Below, piece after piece: positions 23,599-32,349 of a stretch of 64,000 nucleotides of DNA. The position numbers were made by a program, and so were the translations under genes. Below the pieces are notes generated by a model. That model made no database searches and was not told the origin of the DNA. It saw only the letters and a program-made list of their open reading frames with translations. Source of the DNA: Thermoproteus sp. (lineage in GTDB: Archaea; Thermoproteota; Thermoprotei; Thermoproteales; Thermoproteaceae); contig JAWARJ010000001.1 of NCBI GenBank assembly GCA_038893495.1, positions 1,167,824 through 1,231,823 on the forward strand, given 5' to 3'. The number at the start of each line of letters is the position of its first letter. Position 1 is the first letter of the stretch.

Positions 23599-24450
23599 GT
23601 GATCGACTACATCAAGAAGGCTCTGGCTATCGACTGCGAGGTGGTCTCGCGCTATATAGTCGAGCGCCTTAGGGAATATATAGAGGAAAGCGGAGCTAAA
23701 GGCGGGGTTCTAGGCCTCAGCGGCGGCATAGATTCGTCTGTCGTCGCGGTCCTACTGGCTAAAGCCACAGATAACTTCTTCTTTTTGCTCATGCCCTCAT
23801 CCTCCACCCCGCCTAGAGATATGGAGGACGCCATGAAGATAGTAAAGCTCACGAGGGGAGAGGGGAAGTACGCAGTTATACCCATAGACGACTACGTCAA
23901 TGCGCTAGCCGCAGCCGCCGGGACTCAAGACAAAAAGATTGTGGGCAACATAAAGGCCAGGATTAGAATGACCTTGTTGTACGCATACGCCCAGAGGTTA
24001 GGCTATTTGGTGATCGGCACCGGCGACAAGAGCGAGCTCATGTTGGGCTACTTCACGAAGTACGGCGACGGCGGAGTGGACGTACTGCCCATAGGCGACC
24101 TCTACAAGACGCAGGTGAGGCAGTTAGGGAGGTGTTTAGGCGTGCCCGAAGAGATCGTGCAGAAGCCTCCATCGCCTGCGCTTTGGGAAGGCCAGACCGC
24201 TGAGGGCGAGCTGGGCATAGACTACGAGACCATAGACTCCGTCTTGTATCTACGCTATGAGGAGATGAGGACGCCTGAGGAGGTGGCCGCCATGTTGGGC
24301 ATAGATGTATCTGTAGTCGAGAGGGTAGACCTTCTAGTCAGGAAGAGCCAGCACAAGAGGCTTCCCCCCGAGATATTTAGACTCAGCGGAAGGGCCATAG
24401 GGTCCGATTGGAGGTATCCAAGACGTTATTGGAACGTAAGGGCATTATGA
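23599..24450 (+). CDS. nadE: NAD synthase (ammonia-dependent type)
   Basis: Converts nicotinic acid adenine dinucleotide to NAD with ATP and ammonia. The 283-residue PP-loop protein has SGGIDSS at 41-47, then IGTGDKSELMLGYFTKYGDGGVDVLPIGDLYKT, the P2 region of the family, and KPPSPALWEGQTAEGELG. It lacks the N-terminal nitrilase domain of glutamine-dependent NadE; that activity is encoded as the next gene, which overlaps its stop by 4 nt. Start is GTG 23599. Confidence 0.93.
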   Translation: MIDYIKKALAIDCEVVSRYIVERLREYIEESGAKGGVLGLSGGIDSSVVAVLLAKATDNFFFLLMPSSSTPPRDMEDAMKIVKLTRGEGKYAVIPIDDYVNALAAAAGTQDKKIVGNIKARIRMTLLYAYAQRLGYLVIGTGDKSELMLGYFTKYGDGGVDVLPIGDLYKTQVRQLGRCLGVPEEIVQKPPSPALWEGQTAEGELGIDYETIDSVLYLRYEEMRTPEEVAAMLGIDVSVVERVDLLVRKSQHKRLPPEIFRLSGRAIGSDWRYPRRYWNVRAL

Positions 24451-25256
24451 AGATAGAACTGGCCCAAATAAGGCCGATTCTAGGCGATGTCGAGAGGAAT
24501 TTCGCCAAGCATAAAGAGATTGTAGAGACCAGCACGAGCGACTGCGTGGTGTTCCCCGAGCTCTCCCTGACGGGCTACGTCCTAAAGGACTTGACCTTCG
24601 AACTGTTTAGAGAAAGCGAGAAGGCGGTGGAGAAGCTCGCCGAGCTGTCCGGAGGCAGATGCGTAGTAGCGGGGACCATAAAGGAGGTGAGACCCGGCGT
24701 TTTGAGGAACTCGGCGGCTGTCATGATAGGCGGGAGGATCGAATACGTCTATAAGTTCTATCTGCCTACATACGGCTTGTTTGAAGAAAGGCGATACTTC
24801 CAAAGGGGAGACCCCGCTAAAGACCTGAAGGTGTTCCAACACGCCGGGATCAAATTCGGCGTGATGATCTGCGAGGACGCTTGGCATCCAGAGCCGGCTG
24901 AGGCGCTGGCGTTAATGGGAGCCGACTTGATATTGGTACCGTCCGCCTCGCCTATGCGGAGGCTCGGCAAGGAGCTGGCCATAAAGGACAGTTGGGAGGC
25001 TTTGTTGAAGGCGCACGCGCTTATGAATACGGTATGGATGGCGTTCGTCAACACTGTGGGGAGCCAAGAGGAGGAGTTCTTCTGGGGCGGCTCCATGGTC
25101 GTCTCGCCTCTAGGCGACGTGAAGCTCAGATTAAGGCTGTTCGAAGAGGATAGAGGCGTCTATAAGATAGATGTAGACGAATTGAGGAGGGCCCGTTTCT
25201 TTAGTAGCTTTAGGGACCACATATCGTCTTTCCATAGAGTTCTGGCGGATCTATAA
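24447..25256 (+). CDS. Nitrilase-superfamily hydrolase, probable NAD synthase glutaminase
   Basis: A 269-residue carbon-nitrogen hydrolase. The Glu-Lys-Cys triad is visible as E38 (FPELSLTGY), K103 (VYKFYLPTYG) and C142 (MICEDAWHP). ATG 24447 overlaps the nadE stop as ATGA, which selects this start over a longer reading. The sequence matches the glutaminase domain normally fused to NadE (motif LPTYGLFEERRYF), so it probably forms a split glutamine-dependent NAD synthase and channels ammonia. Confidence 0.88.
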   Translation: MKIELAQIRPILGDVERNFAKHKEIVETSTSDCVVFPELSLTGYVLKDLTFELFRESEKAVEKLAELSGGRCVVAGTIKEVRPGVLRNSAAVMIGGRIEYVYKFYLPTYGLFEERRYFQRGDPAKDLKVFQHAGIKFGVMICEDAWHPEPAEALALMGADLILVPSASPMRRLGKELAIKDSWEALLKAHALMNTVWMAFVNTVGSQEEEFFWGGSMVVSPLGDVKLRLRLFEEDRGVYKIDVDELRRARFFSSFRDHISSFHRVLADL

Positions 25257-25283
25257 TTTATTTAAGTCATTCGTTGCCTCGAC

Positions 25284-26432
25284 ATGGCCCGCCTGGCTCG
25301 TTACTATAGAGAATACGGCGTTAGGATGGTGCGGGGCTATATGCAGTACCTTTGGGACGACAAAGGCGTTCGGTATATAGACTGCAATACAAACCACGGA
25401 GTAGCCTTTCTGGGCCACGCAAATCCGTATATAGTCGAGGCGGTTAGGAGGCAGATAGAAGAGGTCTGGACAGTGCCGCTGAACTTCGCGACCCCCGCCA
25501 GAGAGAAATTCGTAGAGGCCTTCTCTAAGCTACTCCCGGCAAAATTCGGCATGATCTTCCTCCAAAACACAGGCACCGAGGCCGTCGAGACCGCCATAAA
25601 GATGGCCAAAAAGATCACGAGGAGGCCCACCATAGTGGCCTTCACAAACAGCTTCCACGGCCGCACCATGGGCTCCCTCTCGATCACTTGGAACGAGGCG
25701 TACCGCAAGGCCTTCGAGCCCCTATATCCCCATGTTAGATTTGGGAAGTTCAACGTAATCGCTGACGTCGAGAAGATAATAGGCGAAGACGTCTGTTGTG
25801 TGGTGGTAGAGCCGATACAGGGCGAGGGAGGCGTCAATCCGGCCACCCCCGAGTTCTTGAAGGCATTGAGGGAAGAGACGTCGAGGAAAGGCGCGCTTTT
25901 GGTCTTCGATGAGATTCAGACTGGCTTCGGCAGGACTGGAGCCGTCTGGGCCTTTCAGAAATACGGAGTGGAGCCGGACATATTTACCGCAGGCAAGGCG
26001 CTGGGCGGAGGCCTCCCGATAGGGGTAGTAGTAGCTAAGGAGGAGTTCGGCGACGTCTTCGAGCCGGGCGAACACGGCTCCACTTTTGCTGGAAACGCCG
26101 TAGTTATGGCCGCCGCGGCGGCGGCCTCGGAGCTCTTATTGAAAGACGACGTGCCCGCGAAGGCGGAGGCCATGGGCCGCGAGCTCGCAAAGGCTCTTTC
26201 AGAACACGGGTCTAGAATCGGGCTGAGAGTCAAGGGCATGGGCTTGATGTTGGGGCTTGAGCTTAGGGTCAAGGCCGACCAATTCATAAGGCCTCTGCTC
26301 GACATGGGGGTCTTGGCGCTTACAGCCGGAATGAACGTACTGAGGTTCCTACCGCCGTATATGATAACCAAAGAGGACGTGGAGAAAATAGGTCTTGCCG
26401 TGTCGTCAGTCCTAAGAGGCACAACCAATTAA
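25284..26432 (+). CDS. Class III aminotransferase, LysJ/ArgD-like
   Basis: A 382-residue PLP enzyme. Visible motifs are NTGTEAVETAIKMAKK, FHGRTMGSLS, EPIQGEGGVNPA, FDEIQTGFGRTG and the PLP-lysine segment TAGKALGGGLPIGV. It fits acetylornithine or LysW-linked lysine/ornithine aminotransferases of archaea; no other lys or arg gene is near. It starts at ATG, 27 nt after the nitrilase stop, preceded by ataatttatttaag as a possible promoter. Glutamate-dependent transamination fits the surrounding nitrogen block. Confidence 0.85.
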   Translation: MARLARYYREYGVRMVRGYMQYLWDDKGVRYIDCNTNHGVAFLGHANPYIVEAVRRQIEEVWTVPLNFATPAREKFVEAFSKLLPAKFGMIFLQNTGTEAVETAIKMAKKITRRPTIVAFTNSFHGRTMGSLSITWNEAYRKAFEPLYPHVRFGKFNVIADVEKIIGEDVCCVVVEPIQGEGGVNPATPEFLKALREETSRKGALLVFDEIQTGFGRTGAVWAFQKYGVEPDIFTAGKALGGGLPIGVVVAKEEFGDVFEPGEHGSTFAGNAVVMAAAAAASELLLKDDVPAKAEAMGRELAKALSEHGSRIGLRVKGMGLMLGLELRVKADQFIRPLLDMGVLALTAGMNVLRFLPPYMITKEDVEKIGLAVSSVLRGTTN

Positions 26433-26451
26433 TACATAGCATATCCACTAC

Positions 26452-27429
26452 ATGAAGATAGTAGTGGTGGGCTGTAGGGGCTGGGGCCAAATTCACCTTA
26501 GGGCCCTGGCCCAAATTGGAGTGGAGTTAGAGATAATGGAGCGGGACAGAGAGGCGGCTAGAAATTGCGTGGAGAAATACGGCGTGAAGAAGGTCTATGA
26601 CTCGTTCTCTGCCGTGTTGTCCTCAAACGCCGACGTGGTGGATCTAGTAGTGCCCCACAACCTCCATAGAGATATGACTGTAGCCGCATTAAAGGCGGGT
26701 AAGCACGTACTGGTGGAAAAGCCTATAGCCAGGACGGAGGGAGAGGCTATCGATATGATAAATACCGCGAGGGCCCTCGGCAAGAAGTTAATGGTGACGG
26801 ACCAATTCCATTTCGACCCTGCCGTGAAGATCGTTATGGAGTTTATCAAAGAGGGCCGACTCGGCGCGGTCCATACAATAGTAGTGAGGTCTCAAATGCT
26901 GGGGAGGCCCAACGAATGGCGTAGGAGACTTGAAGATATGGGCGGAGGGGCTCTGATCGACGGCGGCGTCCACTTCATGAATACATTGTTGAATTTCGGG
27001 GGCGAATATGTCGACGTGAAGGCCTACGTATATCGTGCTTTCATCCAAATGGAAGGCGACGACACGACCATGGCTATTTTCAGGTTCAAATCGGGGGCCT
27101 ACGGCCTTTTGTTCTACAGCTGGGCCTACCCCAACCCGCCTCTGTTGCCTTCGTATGAGGTGATAGGAGATAGAGGAGTAGTCGTAGAGGACTTGGAGAC
27201 CAAAAAGAGGACGTGGTCGCCTCCTAGGTATAGAGTCTATGGCGATCCGGTACTCAACGGACAACGTATAGATATGCCGGAGGTGGACGTATTTGTAGAG
27301 ATGTTCAAGGGCTTCGTAAAGGCCGTCGAGGAGAATATAGAAGTGCCATATCCGCCAGAACTCGCTTTAAGGGACCTCAAGGGGGTTCTAGATGTATATA
27401 GAGCCGCAGGGGCGCCTTGGGTCAAATAA
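26452..27429 (+). CDS. Gfo/Idh/MocA-family oxidoreductase
   Basis: A 325-residue NAD(P)-dependent dehydrogenase with a Rossmann start (KIVVVGCRGWGQIHLRAL), the NADVVDLVVPHNLHRDM region, and the family EKPIA motif (GKHVLVEKPIARTEGEA). The catalytic-side DGGVHFMNTLLNFGG is present. The substrate may be a sugar or inositol derivative; not predictable. It follows the aminotransferase by 19 nt and ends immediately against the convergent MFS gene. Confidence 0.85.
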   Translation: MKIVVVGCRGWGQIHLRALAQIGVELEIMERDREAARNCVEKYGVKKVYDSFSAVLSSNADVVDLVVPHNLHRDMTVAALKAGKHVLVEKPIARTEGEAIDMINTARALGKKLMVTDQFHFDPAVKIVMEFIKEGRLGAVHTIVVRSQMLGRPNEWRRRLEDMGGGALIDGGVHFMNTLLNFGGEYVDVKAYVYRAFIQMEGDDTTMAIFRFKSGAYGLLFYSWAYPNPPLLPSYEVIGDRGVVVEDLETKKRTWSPPRYRVYGDPVLNGQRIDMPEVDVFVEMFKGFVKAVEENIEVPYPPELALRDLKGVLDVYRAAGAPWVK

Positions 27430-29076
27430 CTACTCGATAAAGACCTCTTTTCCTCTTAATGCGGACAACAACGCCGCGATGAACGCCAGAGCTGCAGCTA
27501 GATGATAGGCGTAGTGGAAGCCATCAACTAGGGCGGGAGCTATGGCGCTGGCGAAGAATTGCGGCTTGGTGATCTCGGCATAAACGTCTTGGCTCAACTG
27601 GACGTGATTTAAGGAGATGAGGGTGCCCAATGGGTTGTAGCCGAGGAAGGCTGCGAAGAATGCAACGACTGGCGGAGTAGATAAGAGGAGTTGCGCGGTG
27701 ACGGCGGGGACGCCTGCATTTAGGAGGGCTTGTTGTATAGCTGGCGTTAAGGCCGACGCCGATCCCGCTATTATCAACGTCATAAATATGGCGAAGCTCA
27801 AGAGCGAACCCACATTTTGCATCATGGCCCTAACGCCAGACGCCGCGGACCTCAAATTGGAGGGAACGGAGCTCAATATGGACACCAAATTGGGGCTCAT
27901 GAAGAGCCCCGACCCGGCGCCTATCAGCGCGACAATTAACGCAAAAAGCGCGTAGTGGAACGTCAGCGGCAGGGCGGCGAGGAGCTCAAATCCTATGCCC
28001 ATTAGCGCCGCGCCTATGGTGGCCACGGCCCTCGCCCCCAGCCTATTCACTAATTTACCTCCAATAGGCGCGAAGACCGCGCTGGCGATGCTACTAGGGA
28101 TTAAATATATGCCGGCCCACAGCGGGGTCAACTCATACGGCATGCCGTTCATCGGCAGATAGACTGCCTGTAGGAATATAGAAAGAACGAAGACATTTGC
28201 GCCTTGAGCTATGAAGAGCAGAAATGCGCTAAGGACGCCGAAGGAGAACTGACGTATTGAGAAGAGGTCTAGGCGCAACATGGGGGTCTTGGCCCTCCTT
28301 TCAAGCGGCACTACGGCGACGATAAGGGTCAGTCCGGCCGACAGCATGGCCCACACGAGGGGGTTGCTCCAGCCCATCATACTATTGCCGTAGGGGATCA
28401 TCGAAAATGCAAGCCCCAACAACAAGAGGAGCAGACCGGCGGCAAGCGTAATAGTTCCGGCCCAATCGACGAAGACTTTCCCCACGCCGGGCGATATGTT
28501 GTAAACGACCCTGTAGGACCACAAGGCGTTTAATACGCCGAAGGGCACATTTACGAGGAAGACAAGCCTCCAGTCCACTACCGCCAGTAGCCCGCCAACT
28601 AGGAGGCCGGTCAAGGAGCCCGCAGAGAACGATATGCCGACAAGACCCTGCGCGAAGCCCCTCTCTCTAGGCGGAAAGACGTCTGCTATAATAGCCGCGC
28701 TGTTGCTGAACATGAAAGATCCTCCTACCCCCTGTAGTATCCTATACGCTATCATCTGAGCCACCGCCGCGTTGCCGTTGCCTGGTGTTAAGCCGAGGAG
28801 CAAAGAGGCGACTGTAAAGATTATTGTGCCTAGAGTAAACGCCCTCCCTTTGCCGTACATGTCCGATATTCTTCCGATTATGGCGACTAGGACCGCAACG
28901 GCGAATGGATATGAAAGGATGAGCCATAACATTGCCACAAAGCCCAATGGCGAGAAGGGATCCACGTCTATTCCTCTAAAAATCGCCGGTAGGGCGATCA
29001 CTAACGCCGACATGTTCATGCTGGCCATGAACGACCCCAAGACGCTGTTGAACAATATGGCGCGTCTGTGGTCCAT
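27430..29076 (-). CDS. MFS transporter, DHA2-like (14 TM)
   Basis: A 548-residue major facilitator protein with about 14 hydrophobic segments. It has an MFS motif A-like IGRISDMYGKGRAF between TM2 and TM3 and RERGFAQGLVG; the DHA2-type motif C region GVGGSFMFSNSAA is present. The TATA-like tttttata on the minus strand (29100-29107) fits the ATG at 29076 and not the TTG at 29115. A drug or metabolite proton antiporter is likely. It diverges from thiI. Confidence 0.85.
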   Translation of the reverse strand: MDHRRAILFNSVLGSFMASMNMSALVIALPAIFRGIDVDPFSPLGFVAMLWLILSYPFAVAVLVAIIGRISDMYGKGRAFTLGTIIFTVASLLLGLTPGNGNAAVAQMIAYRILQGVGGSFMFSNSAAIIADVFPPRERGFAQGLVGISFSAGSLTGLLVGGLLAVVDWRLVFLVNVPFGVLNALWSYRVVYNISPGVGKVFVDWAGTITLAAGLLLLLLGLAFSMIPYGNSMMGWSNPLVWAMLSAGLTLIVAVVPLERRAKTPMLRLDLFSIRQFSFGVLSAFLLFIAQGANVFVLSIFLQAVYLPMNGMPYELTPLWAGIYLIPSSIASAVFAPIGGKLVNRLGARAVATIGAALMGIGFELLAALPLTFHYALFALIVALIGAGSGLFMSPNLVSILSSVPSNLRSAASGVRAMMQNVGSLLSFAIFMTLIIAGSASALTPAIQQALLNAGVPAVTAQLLLSTPPVVAFFAAFLGYNPLGTLISLNHVQLSQDVYAEITKPQFFASAIAPALVDGFHYAYHLAAALAFIAALLSALRGKEVFIE

Positions 29077-29168
29077 AGCGGAATCGAGATATCGGACTAT
29101 AAAAACTTTTATCAAGAACGAATACGCCCAACCCGGTTAAGCTTTTAACCGAAGGGAGATAAGCCGTC

Positions 29169-30590
29169 GTGGTTGTGTTGATCAGATACGCGGAGCCTGC
29201 GATAAAGAGGGGGAGGACTAGGAGCGAGATGGAGGCCTTGTTGGTTCGATCCATTAGGGATGCTGCTTCTAAATGCGGCGAGCTTAAATTCAAATTGGAG
29301 CCGGGCAGGATATACGTCTATTCGAACGACGACGTTTGCGTCGCCCGTACGGCGGCTCGCGTCTTCGGCGTCAAGTCGGCGAGCCCCGCTTACGAGTTCG
29401 AGTTCTCGAGCCTAGACGACCTCGCGAGTAAGGTGGCGGGCTTCTGGAGGGACGCCGTGGCGGGGAGGACCTTCGCGGTGAGACCTCACAGGGTCGGCGT
29501 TCATAACTTTACGTCGAGGGACGTAGCCGTTAAGGTGGGCGAATTACTCGTAAAGAGCGGAGGCAAGGTGGACTTAGAAAACCCTCAAGTCGAGGTCTTC
29601 GTCGAGGTGAGGGGGAACAAGGCGTATACCTACAGGGACATCTACGAAGGGCCTGGGGGCCTCCCGTTGGGCTCTGAAGGCAAGGTCCTGGCTCTAGTCT
29701 CCGGCGGTATAGACTCGCCGGTCGCCGCTTGGTACGTAATGAGGAGGGGGGCCTATGCCGATGTCCTCTACTGCAACCTGGGGGGCTCTCTGACGGAAGC
29801 CGCGGCGTTGAGGGTAATAGACAAGCTTCTAGAGTGGTCTTACGGCTATGACGCGAAGGTCCTCGTGGCCGATTGCGCGCCTATAGCGGACTCCATCAGG
29901 CGCTTTGTCGACCACCATCTGTGGTCGATAGCCTTCAAGAGGGCTCTATACAGACTTGCAGAGAGGGCAGCCAAGCTAGTAAAAGCCGAAGCGCTGGTGA
30001 CCGGCGAGTCGCTGGGCCAAGTATCTTCGCAGACGTTACAGGCGCTGGCAGCCATAGAGGCGGGGATAGACATCCCCATATTCCGACCGCTGATAGGCTT
30101 CGACAAGGAGGAGATAGTGGAGATCGCCCAGGAGATAGGCACCTACGAGCTCTCGATCTCGGTCCCCGAGTACTGCGGCATATTCTCGAAGGAGCCGAGA
30201 CGTTGGGCATCTAGGCAAGAAATAGAATACATAGACCTATATACTTACGACGCGATAGAGGAGGCCTATAGGTCCATCAAGACTGTGAAGAAGTCCGAAT
30301 TGAAGTCCGTGTTGGTGTCAACGAGGCAGGCGGTAGAGGGCCTGGTGATCGATAAAGTGCCCGAGGGCGCCGTGGTGGTGGACCTCAGAGACCAAGAGGA
30401 CTACGCCAAGTGGCACCTCCCGGGCGCCATAAGGGTCGACCTAGATCGCGTCTTCGATTTCGTCGAGAGAGAGGGGCGGGATAAGACTTACGTGTTTTAC
30501 TGCTATGAAGGCGCCCTTAGCGCCGATGTGGCTGAACGTTTAAGAAAATCAGGTTATAGGGCATACAGCTTAAATCTCACAACACGTTGA
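29169..30590 (+). CDS. thiI: tRNA 4-thiouridine synthase ThiI with rhodanese domain
   Basis: A 473-residue protein: N-terminal ferredoxin-like/THUMP region (to about 165), PP-loop adenylation domain with SGGIDSP at 178-184, and a C-terminal rhodanese domain (about 395-473) containing VVVDLRDQEDYAKWHLPGA and the persulfide cysteine C445 (FYCYEG). C336 (EYCGIF) matches the second redox cysteine of bacterial ThiI. Many archaeal ThiI proteins lack rhodanese, so this copy probably uses persulfide sulfur directly. Start is GTG 29169; a GTG two codons later is possible. Confidence 0.9.
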   Translation: MVVLIRYAEPAIKRGRTRSEMEALLVRSIRDAASKCGELKFKLEPGRIYVYSNDDVCVARTAARVFGVKSASPAYEFEFSSLDDLASKVAGFWRDAVAGRTFAVRPHRVGVHNFTSRDVAVKVGELLVKSGGKVDLENPQVEVFVEVRGNKAYTYRDIYEGPGGLPLGSEGKVLALVSGGIDSPVAAWYVMRRGAYADVLYCNLGGSLTEAAALRVIDKLLEWSYGYDAKVLVADCAPIADSIRRFVDHHLWSIAFKRALYRLAERAAKLVKAEALVTGESLGQVSSQTLQALAAIEAGIDIPIFRPLIGFDKEEIVEIAQEIGTYELSISVPEYCGIFSKEPRRWASRQEIEYIDLYTYDAIEEAYRSIKTVKKSELKSVLVSTRQAVEGLVIDKVPEGAVVVDLRDQEDYAKWHLPGAIRVDLDRVFDFVEREGRDKTYVFYCYEGALSADVAERLRKSGYRAYSLNLTTR

Positions 30591-30637
30591 ATTGATAAAA
30601 TTATATACTATCATTTATATCATAAAATTATTTATAT

Positions 30638-30649
30638 ATGTAATTACAT
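30638..30649. repeat. 12-bp perfect palindrome upstream of the DUF981 gene
   Basis: ATGTAATTACAT is a perfect palindrome lying 17 nt upstream of the TATA element (30667-30678) of the gene at 30695. The half-site ATGTAAT is also the inner part of both arms in the tusA/dsrE-like divergent promoter (9212-9237), so the same regulator may bind both. Confidence 0.5.
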
Positions 30650-30666
30650 GAACACATATAATAACC

Positions 30667-30678
30667 CTTTTATATATA
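30667..30678 (+). promoter_or_regulatory. TATA element of the DUF981 gene
   Basis: ctttTATATATA lies 17-28 nt before ATG 30695 inside a very AT-rich 104-bp spacer after thiI. The spacing supports a leaderless transcript. Confidence 0.6.
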
Positions 30679-30694
30679 CAAAGCACTACGACAC

Positions 30695-31354
30695 ATGGCG
30701 CTGTTCATAGACCAACTAGACATATGGCTCGACGTGCTCGGCACTACGCTATTGGCCACCGCCTACTGGCTCTATCTGAATTTCGTATCTAAAGCGCCGG
30801 CGAGCGCCAAGCTAATATTCAATCGCTCTTTTGGCGTCTTCTACTTGGCGCTGGGCGTTTATGCCCTGGCTGACGGGCTGTGGGCCGCAACCACGTGGCC
30901 GCTCCCTAGCTCATATAACTTAGTATTCTCAGACGCGTGGCCGATATTCGGCGTTGCGCTCATCACGCTTGGCCTGATAAACATAAGGGCTGGACCTGAA
31001 GTTGCAGGCGAAGGCGCTAATATATACGTAAGAGGGGCCCTTATCGGCATAGCGGCCCTTTCGTTGCCGGTGTTGGTGTATGGAATAGACATATGGGTTT
31101 ACGGTCTGACTACTGAGCCTCCGCTGGCCGGCCTCATGTTCTTCCTGTTGGGTCTCGCCGGCCTGTTAAGCCCGCTCCTGACTTTAGGGCGTGCCGGCAG
31201 AGGTGTCGCCTATCTGCTCATACTGCTGGTCGTAATATCTGGCCTGATAGCGTTACTAATAGGCGTCGAGGCCATCTTCGCCCATACGGCCGCGTGGAAG
31301 GCCTGGGCTCCTTGGTACGGAACTCCACCGCCGACGACAACAACATCGCACTAA
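30695..31354 (+). CDS. DUF981-family membrane protein
   Basis: A 219-residue integral membrane protein with about six hydrophobic segments (for example 10-27, 48-63, 87-102, 112-131, 140-165, 170-195). The pattern, including IFNRSFGVFYLALGVYALADGLWAA, resembles the archaeal DUF981 family. The C-terminus is a short proline/threonine tail. It is monocistronic with a strong TATA element and an upstream palindrome. Function unknown. Confidence 0.65.
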   Translation: MALFIDQLDIWLDVLGTTLLATAYWLYLNFVSKAPASAKLIFNRSFGVFYLALGVYALADGLWAATTWPLPSSYNLVFSDAWPIFGVALITLGLINIRAGPEVAGEGANIYVRGALIGIAALSLPVLVYGIDIWVYGLTTEPPLAGLMFFLLGLAGLLSPLLTLGRAGRGVAYLLILLVVISGLIALLIGVEAIFAHTAAWKAWAPWYGTPPPTTTTSH

Positions 31355-31398
31355 TTCCCCTAAACTCCTACTATTTTTTTATAGGACATTCAAATTCT

Positions 31399-32349
31399 AT
31401 GGCGCTCTTCATAACCGAAAGCGACGTGAACGAGTTGTTGAGCTACAAGGAGGCTATCGCCGCCGTAGAGGAGGGATTTCGTCTATTGGCAGAAGGCCAA
31501 GCCGTCAATATGCCGAGGCGCAGGACGATAATTAAGGGCGCCGTGTTGCACGTACTCCAGGGCGCCGTTTTGGGGAACTACGGCGTCGCCGGCCTCAAGG
31601 CCTATTTAAGCACTAAGGGAGGCGCTAGGTTTGTTGTCGTCCTCTTCGACGTAGGGGGCGAGTTGCTTGCAGTCGTAGAGGCCGATAGGTTGGGCCAGAT
31701 AAGGACCGGCGCCGCCTCGGCTGTCGCGACGAAATATATGGCGTCCCCCAACCCGGAGACTTTGGGCATAGTTGGATCTGGTCGACAGGCTAGGTCTCAA
31801 TTCGAGGCGTTGGTCGAAGTTTTCACTCCCAAGCTGGTGAAAATATTCAGCAGAAATAGAGAACATGCACTCGACTTCGTGGAGTTTGTGAGGCGGCGTG
31901 GATTCGACGCGGTATTGGCCGAGGACTACAAGTCGGTATCTAATGTAGATGTGTTGGTCACGGCCACCAATTCGGCCGAGCCGTTCATTAAAGGCGAATA
32001 TCTACGTGCGGGCGTCCACATAAACGCTATAGGTAGCAATTGGGCCAATAGGGCCGAGATAGCCCCAGACGCCGTCGCGAAGGCTGAAGTCATAGCGGTA
32101 GACGACCCGGTACAGGCCAGAGAGGAGGCCGGCGATTTGATAATGGCCGGGGCGTTGGACAGAGCGGTGCCGCTGACCGATATAGTGGCCGGCAGGATTA
32201 AGGGCCGCCCTAGCCCGACTTCAATAACTCTATTTAAGTCGTTGGGGATAGCCGTAGAGGACCTAGTAGCCGCTAAGGTTGTGTACGAGAAGGCCCTGCG
32301 GGCTGGGCGCGGGAGAGAGCTTCCTTTTGTTGGACGCTGGCCTGTTTGA
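31399..32349 (+). CDS. Ornithine cyclodeaminase / mu-crystallin family enzyme
   Basis: A 316-residue NAD(P)-binding enzyme of the family including ornithine cyclodeaminase and archaeal alanine dehydrogenase. Features are EAIAAVEEGFRLLAEG, MPRRRTI, VVLFDVGGELLAVVEADRLGQIRTGAASAVATKYM and the Rossmann GIVGSGRQARSQ. ATG 31399 is preceded by tttttttata (31374-31383) at leaderless distance; a longer reading from 31294 overlaps the DUF981 gene and is rejected. The 3' end overlaps the convergent ABC-like gene by 77 nt. Substrate open. Confidence 0.85.
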   Translation: MALFITESDVNELLSYKEAIAAVEEGFRLLAEGQAVNMPRRRTIIKGAVLHVLQGAVLGNYGVAGLKAYLSTKGGARFVVVLFDVGGELLAVVEADRLGQIRTGAASAVATKYMASPNPETLGIVGSGRQARSQFEALVEVFTPKLVKIFSRNREHALDFVEFVRRRGFDAVLAEDYKSVSNVDVLVTATNSAEPFIKGEYLRAGVHINAIGSNWANRAEIAPDAVAKAEVIAVDDPVQAREEAGDLIMAGALDRAVPLTDIVAGRIKGRPSPTSITLFKSLGIAVEDLVAAKVVYEKALRAGRGRELPFVGRWPV

